Part shown: one piece after another, positions 36,001-45,800 of the stretch | Layout of the letters: each line of letters opens with the position of its first letter | Position numbering within the stretch: position 1 is the stretch's first letter | Origin: Anadara kagoshimensis | Taxonomy: Eukaryota; Mollusca; Bivalvia; Arcoida; Arcidae | Reading direction: 5' to 3' | Assembly (NCBI GenBank): GCA_021292105.1 | Contig: CM037874.1 | Location: forward strand, 30,954,800 to 31,018,799 | DNA length: 64,000 bases | Made by a program: the position numbers and the translations under genes | Notes under the pieces: generated by a model | The model's database searches: none | Told to the model about the DNA's origin: nothing | Seen by the model: only the letters and a program-made list of their open reading frames with translations

Positions 36001-38424
36001 GCATCAGCATATAGTATGACAGTAGGTCTTGAGAAGGAAGAATAATAATAGGAATAATAATAAGAATAATAATAATAAGAAGAAACAGAACGAAAACAAT
36101 ATGATTCCCCACCTATGGTGGTGGGGAATCATAATTATCTGGCACAGTCACTCTATATAATTTGGTCATGTATACCTTGTAAAATATCAAAAGGAAACTC
36201 TTTACCATTGGGCACTACGAATACGTATACATTAAAATATTAAATGTGAAATATTGTATGAACATGTAGGGCAGTAAATTTATTACTTGAAAGAAAATGT
36301 TACAAAATTCATTTTCATGTGTTAATTAGTTCTGAAAGGAAAATGTCTAGCTGGAGTTTTGCTGTATATGTATCCGGTGCATACTCTGGTATAAAAACTG
36401 GACACATATGCTAACCATCATTGCCTCTGAATCTGATGAAGGATTATCAATATATGAAACCGGTCAGGCTACTTTTTATTACAGCTCACTGTATAAAGGC
36501 GTATTGTCGTCCCCACTGTATCCTAACAGTGGACCAACTTGTTTGGTATCACTCCTTTCTTATTTTTAAAAAATACTGTATGTTCATAATTGCATGTATC
36601 AGAGAATCCAGGTTTCTGGTATAAAAACTGGACACATATGCTAACCATCATTGCCTCTGAATAATTTTTCTGAAAATTTTTCACATTGAAACAATATTAC
36701 TTTTACATTTAATAATAGTTTTAAGACTTCACAAACCAGGTTTCCTTTTCTTGTTGATTGTCTTTCACATTTTCTTCACTTTTTTCAATGACTTCTTTTT
36801 TAACAGTTTCAGAACAAAATCTTGGTAATTCTGGTATAGAGGAACATTTGTCCAAAAATTCCTGTAATTATAAATAATATATAATAATATAACAAAATAT
36901 AACAGATTAATGGTAAAACCAGAGAGTAAAACAAATCAGTTGTAAACATGTACCGGTACATGGATTGAATAAAATACCAAACAAAGAACACCAGTATTAT
37001 TTAAAAATTCAATTCGAATGCAATTCAAACAATCTAGAGCAGATTTCAGAATACCAATATATCTTACAGAATACCAATACATCTTAAAATCTCCCTCTTT
37101 ACTTAGTCCATCTACAAATCTGTTTATTTGTTTACTGTAATTGTCTAAATTTCCTGCAAGTTAAAATTTGAAAATTCTCAAAAACTAAGGTATACTCCCT
37201 CATGCAAAGTATTTCCTTAGCTTAACTTGGTAAAATATATTTTGGTCCTTTGGGTAGCTTTTCAACATCTTCAAAATAATTTTGGTTTCATAATTTTGAT
37301 CCAAGCACTACTGATCAGGAATTGTATTTCGAAACGGCCGTCTAGTGCTGTAAAATTAAAACTGCTATAATATGTAATTGATTGTTTCGCTCCTGCTATA
37401 TGTGAATAGTGTCATTTTTGTAGAGAATCACTCCTCCAAGTACTGATCAGGTTTGACATTGCTTAACTCCCACCTGGGCTTAGGTTAACAAAGATTTTAG
37501 ACTTGATCAGATTTTTTGGACTAGGATTGTTGATGTCTAATGTCTACATGTAGCCCTCAGCAAACACTATCAATCTATAGTACCAGAAGGATATGGGCTA
37601 CTTATTCTGGACTGGGTCTATAGGTTTTAACTTTAGCTCACTTGGTAGAATGTGCTGCTTAATGCTGGAAATTAAAACATTGAGCCAGGTCAGTACTTTG
37701 GTTGGTGACTTATGTCTCTTTATCTACGGCATTGTCACCAACTTTTGGGCATCTTTGACTGGGAGGTCACAGCTCCTTGTAAGTTGTATATATCAGGAAG
37801 GAGAAAAATTAATGTTCGCCCCTCAAACTTCCCACTATAGGCAAATGAGCTACCAAGACTGCTACACTCCCTTGCTATTTTTGAGTTTTTCATGGTCTCA
37901 CATAGGAAATCTTACACAAATTCCCTGGGATGGACTTTACATGATGACAACATTTTCAGTCTACCACTTACGAGGGTCACACTGGCCACAAAACTGTAAT
38001 ATGAAGAAAAATGCAGGATCTGACCAGGAATGAAAACTACTAAGCTACCCAGGCTGCAACAGGAGAATACAGAATACAGACTGTCTCTCCTTCTAGCACA
38101 TGTAAGACAAAGCCGTGAAAGGTTGTTAAATATCTTTAAATAATTATCTTAAAAATAAAACACTTTGACCTAATGTTTTTCTTTCCTTGAAAATGTACAG
38201 AAGCAGCATATAAATCACAAAAACTCAAACTAAAAAAAAATCTTTCATTCAGGTCTATCAGACTCAAACTAAAAATAACATCTTTCATTCAGGTCTATCA
38301 GACTCTCACCCCCCCCCACACTTCCCACCTCAAAGACCAGACCGACACGTGCCTTTGATGGGGGACTCCTGTCATATTTTAAAGATCCCCGGGGCGTTGT
38401 CTTCAATAACTCTGCTACATTCAT
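24042..38424 (-). CDS. GLE1: GLE1 mRNA export / translation factor, complete (12 coding exons)
   Basis: GLE1 sits at the cytoplasmic face of the nuclear pore and, with inositol hexakisphosphate, activates the DEAD-box helicase DDX19/Dbp5 in mRNA export; it also acts in translation. Exons in transcript order: 38424-38329, 36861-36737, 35177-35048, 34036-33888, 32106-32046, 31691-31645, 30340-30054, 29081-28960, 28191-27979, 26827-26615, 25721-25531, 24492-24042. Phases agree at every junction and give 694 residues, close to human GLE1 (about 698). The N-terminal part is charged and coiled-coil-like; residues ~299-339 are almost only Ala, Glu, Lys and Gln; residues ~411-694 form the conserved GLE1 domain, including KKGEEQV, DYHKSLGYKF, FLKRMSGVMRLYAALLV, NHPHPHGIENAWIWLSRV and the C-terminal LLPQNFWFS. 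The start ATG (38422-38424) was chosen because it opens an in-phase first exon with a GTGGGA donor. Introns hold many SINEs and tandem repeats. The least certain exons are the first two. Confidence 0.94.
24580..25045. repeat. Degenerate tandem repeat in the last GLE1 intron
   Basis: Blocks such as AGATTTACTCTGGACAAG and AACTTAAAGGAAAATTAGCA recur about every 150-175 bases. A minus-strand frame at 24819-25166 falls in it and is not supported as a gene. Confidence 0.6.
25882..26090. mobile_element. Foldback TIR element (family TIR-1), most complete copy
   Basis: Left AATTGAGGTATCGCCAGCCA and right, inverted, AATTGACGGATCGCTGGCCA. Interior inverse of the window-start copy (CACCAAAGCAGCGTCACGGC). 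About 209 bases, in a GLE1 intron. Confidence 0.85.
26945..27088. repeat. Long inverted repeat (hairpin), arms about 55-60 bases
   Basis: Left arm CATTATGAGTATCCATGTAG, then GATAGGGAAATCTCACC; the right arm is its inverse, ending CATGGATAAACTCATAATG, with TTGAACATTTC/GAAATGTTCAA inside and a ~20-base loop. In a GLE1 intron, so it would be transcribed. Confidence 0.88.
28435..28632 (-). mobile_element. SINE family 2 copy
   Basis: Minus-strand head GTTGACTGAGCGGTCTTAAT with a B-box-like region, and body AGTTTGCCAGTTCGCTTGCC. Lies in the GLE1 intron 28192-28959, which is otherwise unremarkable. Confidence 0.7.
29190..29539 (+). mobile_element. SINE family 1 copy, full length with target duplication
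   Basis: A-box-like GTGGTAGCTCAGTTGGTAGA, B-box-like GTCGTGAGTTCAATCCCC, body GACCCATAGACTTGAAAGTG and tail TTCTTGACTGGGACATTACA with CTCAACTCAGCTCAAC. Flanked by TACAAGAACAGAGAG (29175-29189) and TACAAGAACAAAGAG (29540-29554), a 15-base duplication with one mismatch. Confidence 0.92.
30825..31176 (-). mobile_element. SINE family 1 copy, full length
   Basis: Begins with the inverse tail (GTTGAGTAATGGTGTTTAAC) and ends with the inverse head CAAACTGAGCTACCACAGTG. In a GLE1 intron in the same orientation as the gene. Confidence 0.9.
31692..32045 (-). other. GLE1 intron, no recognised element
   Basis: AT-rich; the short block near 31866-31950 (CCTGTGAAGTTTCATAAAGA) resembles text seen in other dispersed mollusc-type repeats, but no boundaries are visible. 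Confidence 0.4.
32495..32990. repeat. Tandem repeat, ~180-187-base unit, 3 copies
   Basis: AATCCAACCAAAATAGGAGG recurs near 32500, 32687 and 32868, each with GTTTCAGACTTCTTG and GAGGAGTTGATTACACAAAA. Confidence 0.88.
32986..33330. repeat. Tandem repeat, ~157-base unit, 2 copies, ending in GACAGACGGAC run
   Basis: TCAAAGGTCAAAGTCAA at about 32995 and 33152, CCTAAATTTGGTACATGACA in both, ending in a GGACAGACGGACAGACAGAC simple-sequence run near 33286. Confidence 0.82.
33425..33545 (-). mobile_element. SINE family 2 fragment
   Basis: GGTCAGTTCAGAGATGGTTG with GAAATAAGAGTACC and AGTAAACTGACA, matching the minus-strand tail half of family 2. Confidence 0.5.
34226..34458 (+). mobile_element. SINE family 2 copy
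   Basis: Head TTAGTGGCAAAGTGACTAAA, B-box-like AGGTTTGAATCCC, body AGTCTGCTTGCCAAAGG and CCTCCACCATCCC, tail AATCTTGACTGGGGC. Confidence 0.78.
34637..34979 (+). mobile_element. SINE family 1 copy with target duplication
   Basis: Head CTGTGGTAGCTCAGTTGGTA, tail ATTCTTGACTGGAATGTTAA. Flanked by AGTATTCCT at 34628-34636 and 34980-34988. Lies in a GLE1 intron, 70 bases from the exon at 35048. Confidence 0.9.
35332..36132. mobile_element. Repeat with ATGATTCCCC ends and terminal hairpin
   Basis: ATGATTCCCCAC at 35332 recurs at 36101, where it forms a perfect hairpin with GTGGGGAATCAT ending at 36132. An AATAATAATAAG-type run and AAACAGAACGAAAACAAT precede the hairpin. Boundaries and class uncertain. 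In GLE1 intron 2. Confidence 0.55.
36388..36664. repeat. Direct repeat of 49 bases, ~230 bases apart
   Basis: CTGGTATAAAAACTGGACAC through CATTGCCTCTGAAT occurs at about 36388 and 36616, apparently without change. Confidence 0.85.
36862..38328 (-). other. GLE1: GLE1 intron 1
   Basis: Contains a plus-strand 146-residue frame (37593-38033) rejected as a gene; its start overlaps a SINE-like TTTAGCTCACTTGGTAGAAT. Near 38220-38300 the block CTTTCATTCAGGTCTATCAG is tandemly duplicated. Confidence 0.5.
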
Positions 38425-38625
38425 GACTGCTATGTCGTTGTTAGACGCTTAAATTGTCTTTTTTCTTTTAAGCCGTTTCATCTTTTATCGACTTTATATT
38501 TAGCGGTACCGGAAATCATGAGAAAAGAAGATGTACATAAATCCTTCCGCAATTTTAGAGAGGCGCACCGGTGGACATTCGCGCGGTGAAGAGTAATCAA
38601 AAACAAACATACTAATCCATGTCCG

Positions 38626-38905
38626 AATCACAATTCAGAAGCAAAGTAAAAAACTTTGGAACTGACAAGTTAGATTAGACACGTGAACTTCCACCAGGGA
38701 AGTGAGGCCTGGTGCTCCGGAAGGGTAAGCACCTCCTGTTTAGCTAGCTACACCCGCCACGCGTGTAATCAAAATTACACAAAATGACAAGTTAGGTTAG
38801 ACACGTGAACTTCCACCAGGCAGGGAAGTGAGGCCTGGTGCTCCGGAAGGGTAAGCACCTCCTGTTTAGCTAGCTACACCCGCCACGTGTGTAATCAAAA
38901 TGGTG
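38626..38905. repeat. Two-unit tandem repeat of ~125 bases in the GLE1-MTO1 spacer
   Basis: GACACGTGAACTTCCACCAG to ACACCCGCCACG occurs twice in succession; a third, diverged dispersed copy lies at 49029-49215. The block GAAGTGAGGCCTGGTGCTCC is the best conserved part. GC-rich against its surroundings. Confidence 0.88.
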
Positions 38906-39646
38906 TGAAAGGAACATGGAACTATGAAACGTCAAATATATCCAAAGCAATCCTAGACACAGAGACATCAAACTTATCAACAATACTGTGATGACGGCAA
39001 TAAACACTGATAAAACTTTTTAAAACAGTAAACGACACCATTGCACTTTCATTTCTCGGGATTACTATGAATGAATATATACTAATATATTTTAATCCGT
39101 TTATTTAATGCCCTCTCCACCAGTCAAAATTAAACATATTTCATATGATAAGCTCAAATCAATCTGCCATGATATATTTTCTTTTCGGGGGATTAAAGGT
39201 ATCATTATAATAGACGGTTGTCAGGTGCGATATAATTGATTTCATTTTTTAAATGTAACAACACCATGCATATAACAGAAGTTTTATCCTTATAACATGA
39301 ATACTAATAAAATCATCACTGATCAGATAGTCATACACATTTTATGACTTGGCACTGACCATTATTCAGAAAGCTTTAAAATTATTTGAATTATTTGTTG
39401 CAATATTTGAAAGAAATAAAGAAATAATTCTGTAATAAGCTCTGTTCATAAACAGATAAAGGCATCTCGTTTAAATGAAAAATGAATTGAATTGAATTGC
39501 AGCTGAATTTTGTGTTCTATGCACTTAGTCAGAGCAGAGACATATATGTCTATGGTCAGAGGTACAAGTCAACAAAATGTATAGAGCTTGATAAACTGTA
39601 CGGACCAGTTATTGTGTAAATCAATGAATCATGCAGTTATGTCACA

Positions 39647-39647
<1 letters not shown>

Positions 39648-39687
<40 letters not shown>
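39648..39687. repeat. Poly(A) tract of 40 bases
   Basis: Uninterrupted A run; possibly the tail of a retroposed sequence, but nothing recognisable precedes it. Confidence 0.95.
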
Positions 39688-39690
<3 letters not shown>

Positions 39691-39779
39691 CAACGTTTCG
39701 CATTATCGTAACACACGATTCCGGATCGGTGTCTTAACCTATTTGGATATTTGTGATTTCATAGTCAAAGTTTCTTCCG

Positions 39780-39850
39780 GTTGGAATTGCTATCACTGTT
39801 GTTGAATGATATCGGTTCTTGAAGCTATTTTGGTGTTTTCACGTGTTCAG
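39780..39850 (+). other. MTO1: Candidate non-coding 5' exon end of MTO1
   Basis: A good donor (TTCAG then GTAATAACG) follows position 39850, about 1.2 kb before the acceptor at 41051 that leads into the first coding exon. The start of the exon cannot be fixed; the 5' limit given is arbitrary. Inferred from splice signals only. Confidence 0.35.
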
Positions 39851-40848
39851 GTAATAACGTTATACATGTTACAATAGAATGCCAATATTTCAAACTTTCT
39901 GGTGCAAGAGTAAAAACAATTACAAAATGTACAAGTATATACTTAATTTGTTGAAATGATTGAAGTCAGCTACTCTTCAGAGAACCGGTAAATTAAAATT
40001 TGAAAATGAGACTTGTGCAATGCCTAACAACATCTAAACATCTATTCTAGAGTTTTCCCTAACTGACCCTTCATGATAAATTCGCTTGTCTGTGGTCACA
40101 GTCTACTGCATCATTGATCCCTTAATTTAATTATCATACACGATTATTGATAGAAGCTGACATTTTTAACACCTGAATATATTAGTATTCCCTCTATGGC
40201 CATTTGGAATATCTTAAGATATGAAGGGCTGTACCATACTGATCTTTCTTTGTAATTTTAGCAGCAGTTTTATATTAGCGCAGACAGTCTTGTCGCCAAT
40301 TGCGCTAAATAAAACTGCATATTGCCCTTAGTCTACTGCATAGGTAAAAATTTCTGGTGACATCTGGATATAAGTGAAATATTCTGGACTGGGATGTAAA
40401 ACCCCATTCAAACAACATTTCTGGTGACATCTGGATATAAGTGAAACATTCTTGACTGGGATGTAAAACCCCATTCAAACAATCTTTTCACTAACTGAAG
40501 ACCTAGAAGTTTCAAATATAATATCATTGTATTAAGAAGCTTTACCAAGATATGTAAATGCTTAAACATTACCATTTAATTTCATAATCATGTGATCTTC
40601 AAGCAGTGTTCATTCCAGAAAGGACCACAGGGATATCGGTCATTTATTTAGTCATATGAACCCAATTTTAAGGTCTTAATTGGCCATATTTAAAAAATAA
40701 CATGCATGGCAAAAATACAGAATTTGTAGTATTTTAGAGGAAAATTTTAAAATGGACCCTTCTGAAAAATCCTCTAGATTGAACACTGCTTCATGCCTTT
40801 TGGTTTAGGCCCATTTCTTGTTTCTGACATCCACTGTCTATAAACATG

Positions 40849-41030
40849 TACAGTCCAACCTGCCTTAAAGGCCACCTCTATATAAGGCCCACCTGCTTAT
40901 AAAAGCCAGTAGAATTGTATCTCAGTTGTTCTTTATTCATATTATTTTAACCTGTATGTAAAGGCCACTTGCCTGTGAAGGCCACTTTTACTGATTCCCT
41001 TTAATGGTATTTATAGAAGGTTTGACTGTA
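40849..41030. mobile_element. TA-flanked TIR element (family CAGTC), copy 3
   Basis: Starts TACAGTCCAACCTGCCTTAA and ends AGGTTTGACTGTA. Ends 22 bases before the first coding MTO1 exon begins, so it may supply part of that acceptor region. Confidence 0.87.
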
Positions 41031-41067
41031 TTGAAATTTTTAACATTTCAGGATATGAAATTGTAAC

Positions 41068-42689
41068 ATGAAGCAATCTATCAGTCAGTTCAGAAACTAC
41101 TGTCGCTTGAGAAAATACTTACAACTAAAGAAAATCAGCAGAAAATATTCTACGACACCAGAGTATGATGTCATTGTGGTGGGCGGTGGTCATGCAGGGA
41201 CCGAGGCTGCGACGGCCTCTGCTAGGATGGGAGCTAACACTCTGTTAGTTACACATAAAACTGAAACTATAGGTAAGTTTATTAAGAATAAAAATTAAGC
41301 TTCTAGTAATAGGTTTGAAAAAATCAAAAAGTTTGCACCAACCTGGAATATGACAAACCAGTAGATGTCTACCAGAAATGTGTTAAGTTTTCAGATTAAT
41401 AACATACCTTACCATCAATACTGTAAACGTATTTAATTTCATGTGTATTTTTTTTCGCTGTATAGAAAATTTAGACATATCTTCGTACCGGTAGTTAAAA
41501 TGTTCATGTTTTTGAAATATGCACTATAACACAGCATAATATAATTTTTGCTCAGTATTAATTTTTATGCAAAACAAACGACCACGCAATAAGTGAAAAT
41601 TAGTACAGAGCAAAAATAAATATGTTTACAGTATATAAAGTCATGTGACTGAGACATATACCAGACCCCAAAAATCAATGGAATCAGATAAAAATCACAG
41701 AATTGGCAAATAAAACGCTGAATTGAAAGAAAATTACCCCCATTATTTTTTTATTTTCACAGCTAAGTGACATTATCTGCATTTGTGGGGGCCCTGATGT
41801 TATAATTTACTAAAACTTGTCTAAGCTGAACAGTGGATTTTGTTAAGTTTTTGAACAGATACACATACTATAAACAACGAGGATAGGATTTTGTTAACCT
41901 GATTTTTAAAGGGTTGTGCATATAAAATAGTTGAGTTCAGGTTTTTTGGGGTACATTTCAATTACAAGTTATTCTTCTAACACTTACTTACTTATCTTCT
42001 TCATCCCCACTGGGACATAAGGCATTTATTCTTCTAATGCATACCGTATATATATAAATGCTTTGTGTTTACTTGTAGGTGAGATGTCATGTAATCCGTC
42101 CTTTGGTGGTGTCGGTAAAGGACATTTAATGATGGAAGTTGATGCTCTTGATGGTGTATGTTCCAGAATTTGTGGTAAATATAATTAAAGTAAATCAGGA
42201 GATTTAAAAAATTAAAATAAATTAAAATATTTGAATTCATTATGAGTATGCAGAGCCACATTTGCTCTCGTTACCTGCCACCTGAAGATGTGGAGAGTGA
42301 GTGAGTAATGGTGTTTAACGTCCCAGTCAAGAATATTTCACTTATATCGAGACGTCACCAGCTATAGGCAACGGTGCAGAAATTTTGCCTGTGCGTTGCG
42401 CTGATGGCATGATACAGCAGGGTTCTTTAGCATGCCAAGCCCACCGTGACACTGGACCTTGTTTATTTTAAGTTCCCATCCGAAAGAACCGTGACTTTCA
42501 TTTCGTAATGCCGAGTGCTTGGCGAAAGAACAGTCACTACCCACTATTAAGTCTTGGGTCAGACCTGGCCGGGGATCGAACCCACAACCTCCCACTTACG
42601 GAGCGAGCACTCTACCAACTGAGCTACCGCAGTGGTTGTGAAGATGTGGAGGTAAAAAATATAAAGATAAGCGAAAATGTTTTTGTATG

Positions 42690-42743
<54 letters not shown>

Positions 42744-42818
42744 TTATTTTATTTTACAGATTTATCTGGAATACAGTATAAAATATTGAACAAGACTAAA
42801 GGGCCTGCTGTTTGGGTA

Positions 42819-42868
<50 letters not shown>

Positions 42869-45800
42869 ATATATGAAACAGTTGTGGTACAGTTGTTAGT
42901 GCCTCTTTTATCACCATTGTGACCAAGGATTGATCCCAGATATCATGTTTTAGACAATTAAAGGTCAGCTGTTAAAATGTGTGGGATTTTCGCCAGTTGG
43001 CCTGGTTTTCCTCAAAAAGCTAAAATTTTTATTTTGGATATCATAAGCTAGAAAATTTAACAACAGTTTTATTTTGGTCCATTGATGCTAAGCTTAAAGT
43101 GCTAATATAAAACTCCCTAAATTGTTGTTCTCAAATGTTATTTGTTTTAACACACAACTCCTGTTGGACAAATATATACCATTGTACTGGCAAGGTTTGT
43201 GTTGTATCATCAAAAATAGCAAACTGAATATCAGATTTAACTATAATCAAACCTGCCTTAAAGGTTGCATCGATGTAAGGGCCACCTGCTTATAAAGGCC
43301 AGTAGAATTGTATTCAAATTGCTCTTTATTCATATTATTTGAACCTGTATATAAAGGTCACCTGCCCACAAAGGCCACTTTTACTTGTTCTCTTGGGTGG
43401 CCTTTATAGACAGATTTGACTGTATTGATTATTTAATTACAATCTCCAATACTATTTTACAGGGTTTAAGGGCACAAATTGACAGGCAGTTATACAAGAC
43501 ACATTTACAGAGAGAGGTTTTTAATACTCCAAATTTAACGATATTAGCATCTCCAGTAGAAGATTTAATTTTATCTCCATCTAGTCAGCCAGATCATCAC
43601 TTAATGAAACAACAATGTAATGGTGTAACACTCAGTAAGTTAAATCTATATAAAGAGAATCTATAACGAGTTTCAGACTGAGATAAGGAAATTCCAGTCG
43701 AGTGGTCAGATATTTTCATCTCAAAGGAGGCTCTGCCTGATTATTTTTCTCACATATAGAATCTAATATTGTAGCCTAAAGGCATTGAAAATCCCTACTG
43801 CAAAGCAAAGATTTTGTTAGTGGATGAATATGTGTATGATGCAATGCTGTAACGTCATCAATAACGTGTAGCTCAGAGCAGAAATGTGAACCTACATGAT
43901 AGTAAATAACAACAAGATATATTTTCTTTTTTATTTACTTATTGGTCAAAATTAAAATTTTTTATAACAAATAATAATAATAAAATAGAATTAAGATTTA
44001 TAGAAATCAGTTTTTAGGGGAATAAGTTTAACATGTTATGATTTTCTTTGTATCATGAATTACATCTCTTACTATTATTGGAAAAGTAGTCCCCGTTGTA
44101 CTGAGATACCCCTACCACCATGCTCACGTGGGTGCGATATGGAAAAATATTGTACCACCTACTTTGGATTAATGTGTCATATATGAGAGAAAGTAAACTC
44201 TAGTGATGTCAAGATAATTGCTGACAATCGACAAAACAATAATGGTGTAACACTTAGTAAGTTACTTCTATATAGTAAACTCTAGTGATGTTATGATTAT
44301 CACTGACACTCGATTGGCCGTCGTTGCACCTATCCTGTTTATTTGATCACAAGATTAATAATTGATAATCGCCAACATCAGTGAGATGTTTCCATATTGT
44401 TGTCAAGTCCATTGCATTTCAATTTCTTTCCCGACCACTGCAGTAGCTCAGTTGGTAGCATGCTTGTTCTGTAAGTGGGAGAGTGGGAGGTCGTGGGTTG
44501 AAACCCAACAGTGTCTGACCTTAGACTTAAAAATGGTAGTGACTGTTCTTTCGCCAAACACTCGGCATTGCGAAATGAAAGTCGCGGTTCTTTCGGTTGG
44601 GGACTTAGAATAAATGAGGTCCCGTGTCACAGTCAGCATGGCATGATAAAGAACCCTGCTGTACATCTATCAGCAGAACGCACAGGCAAAATTTCTCTGC
44701 ACCTTCACCTGTAGTTTTCCACTCGATATAAGTGAAATATTCTTGACTGGGATGTTAAACACCATTCAAACATTTACTCAACTCAACTCCATTTCTTTCT
44801 CCATAAATAACATGGCAAAAGGTTATGAGACAATTTATATCTTTCTCTCTCTCGCTCATGGAAGAATTGTACACAACTGCAGACTCTTCATTCAGATTGT
44901 TTGGTTTTCTGTTTGCTCCCACACCTGGCAGATCCTGGTGTGAAAAAAGTCTGTATGTTTTCCAATGGCCAATGGTTTCTCCATACACTCAGGTTTTCTC
45001 CATTATTTCTGGTCTCAATATAAGTGAATATATACTTTCCATTACTCCACTTTGCTGCACTACTTTTTAATTTGAACACTCTTGAGTATACTGGTAGTCA
45101 TGATGCACTCAGTTTATATACACTTAAGAAACAATGTCCACCTGAAATGTATATCTATCTACATTATTTCTAGAATGCAATTAAGTGTCATGTATATGAT
45201 ATCTGTTTTGCATTTGTTGGATTAGGAGTTTGAGACCCTGCCATATCTGACCAAGACTTGAAAATAATTAGTGATTGTTTTTTTTTGCCAAGCACCTTTC
45301 ATTTAGAAATGAAAGTCACCAGTTCTTTTGTTAGAGACCATCAAAGCCTATACCTGTGCCACCCTAGAATTCTCCCTGCACATTACCCTGAGTAAATATG
45401 TGTAAATTCCTAATCAATCAATCAATCAATCAATTAATCAATTATTGTTTAATTTGATTTTCTAACAGATGATGGAAAGAAAGTGTATGGTAAGACAGTT
45501 GTATTGACAACAGGTACCTTTTTACGTGGGACAATAAATATTGGATTGACCGCGACCCCTGCTGGAAGAATGAATGATGAGCCGGCAATTGGTTTGGCTA
45601 AAAGCTTGGAGGATGCTGGATTTAAAATGGGGAGATTAAAGACAGGTAAGCTCTAAAAATCCTGTTTATATGGGCACAGGACATTTGAGCGAAAATTAAA
45701 AAAACCCTAGTGGACATTTGAGTAACAGATTTTAAATATTACCTGTATTCTACGGTGGACATTTGAGTGACATTTAAAATCAAGATGGATATAGAATTAC

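Larger units (their letters stand above)
38425..41050. promoter_or_regulatory. Shared 5' region of divergent GLE1 and MTO1
   Basis: GLE1 (minus) and MTO1 (plus) start about 2.6 kb apart. The stretch near 38430-38600 is comparatively rich in GC and CpG (for example GGCGCACCGGTGG and CGCGCGGTGAAG), which would suit the GLE1 promoter. The rest holds a two-unit tandem repeat, a 40-base A tract, and a TIR element just before the MTO1 acceptor. No core promoter motif could be assigned confidently. Confidence 0.4.

Noticed and set aside
37593-38033. 146-residue plus-strand open frame
   Set aside because: Lies in GLE1 intron 1, begins in SINE-like sequence, shows no domain, biased codon pattern or homology I recognise, and no splice context.
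42362-42789. Recurring small frames with [12 protein letters not shown]-type text at several places
   Set aside because: These are translations of SINE family 1, explained by the repeat; they are not a protein family.
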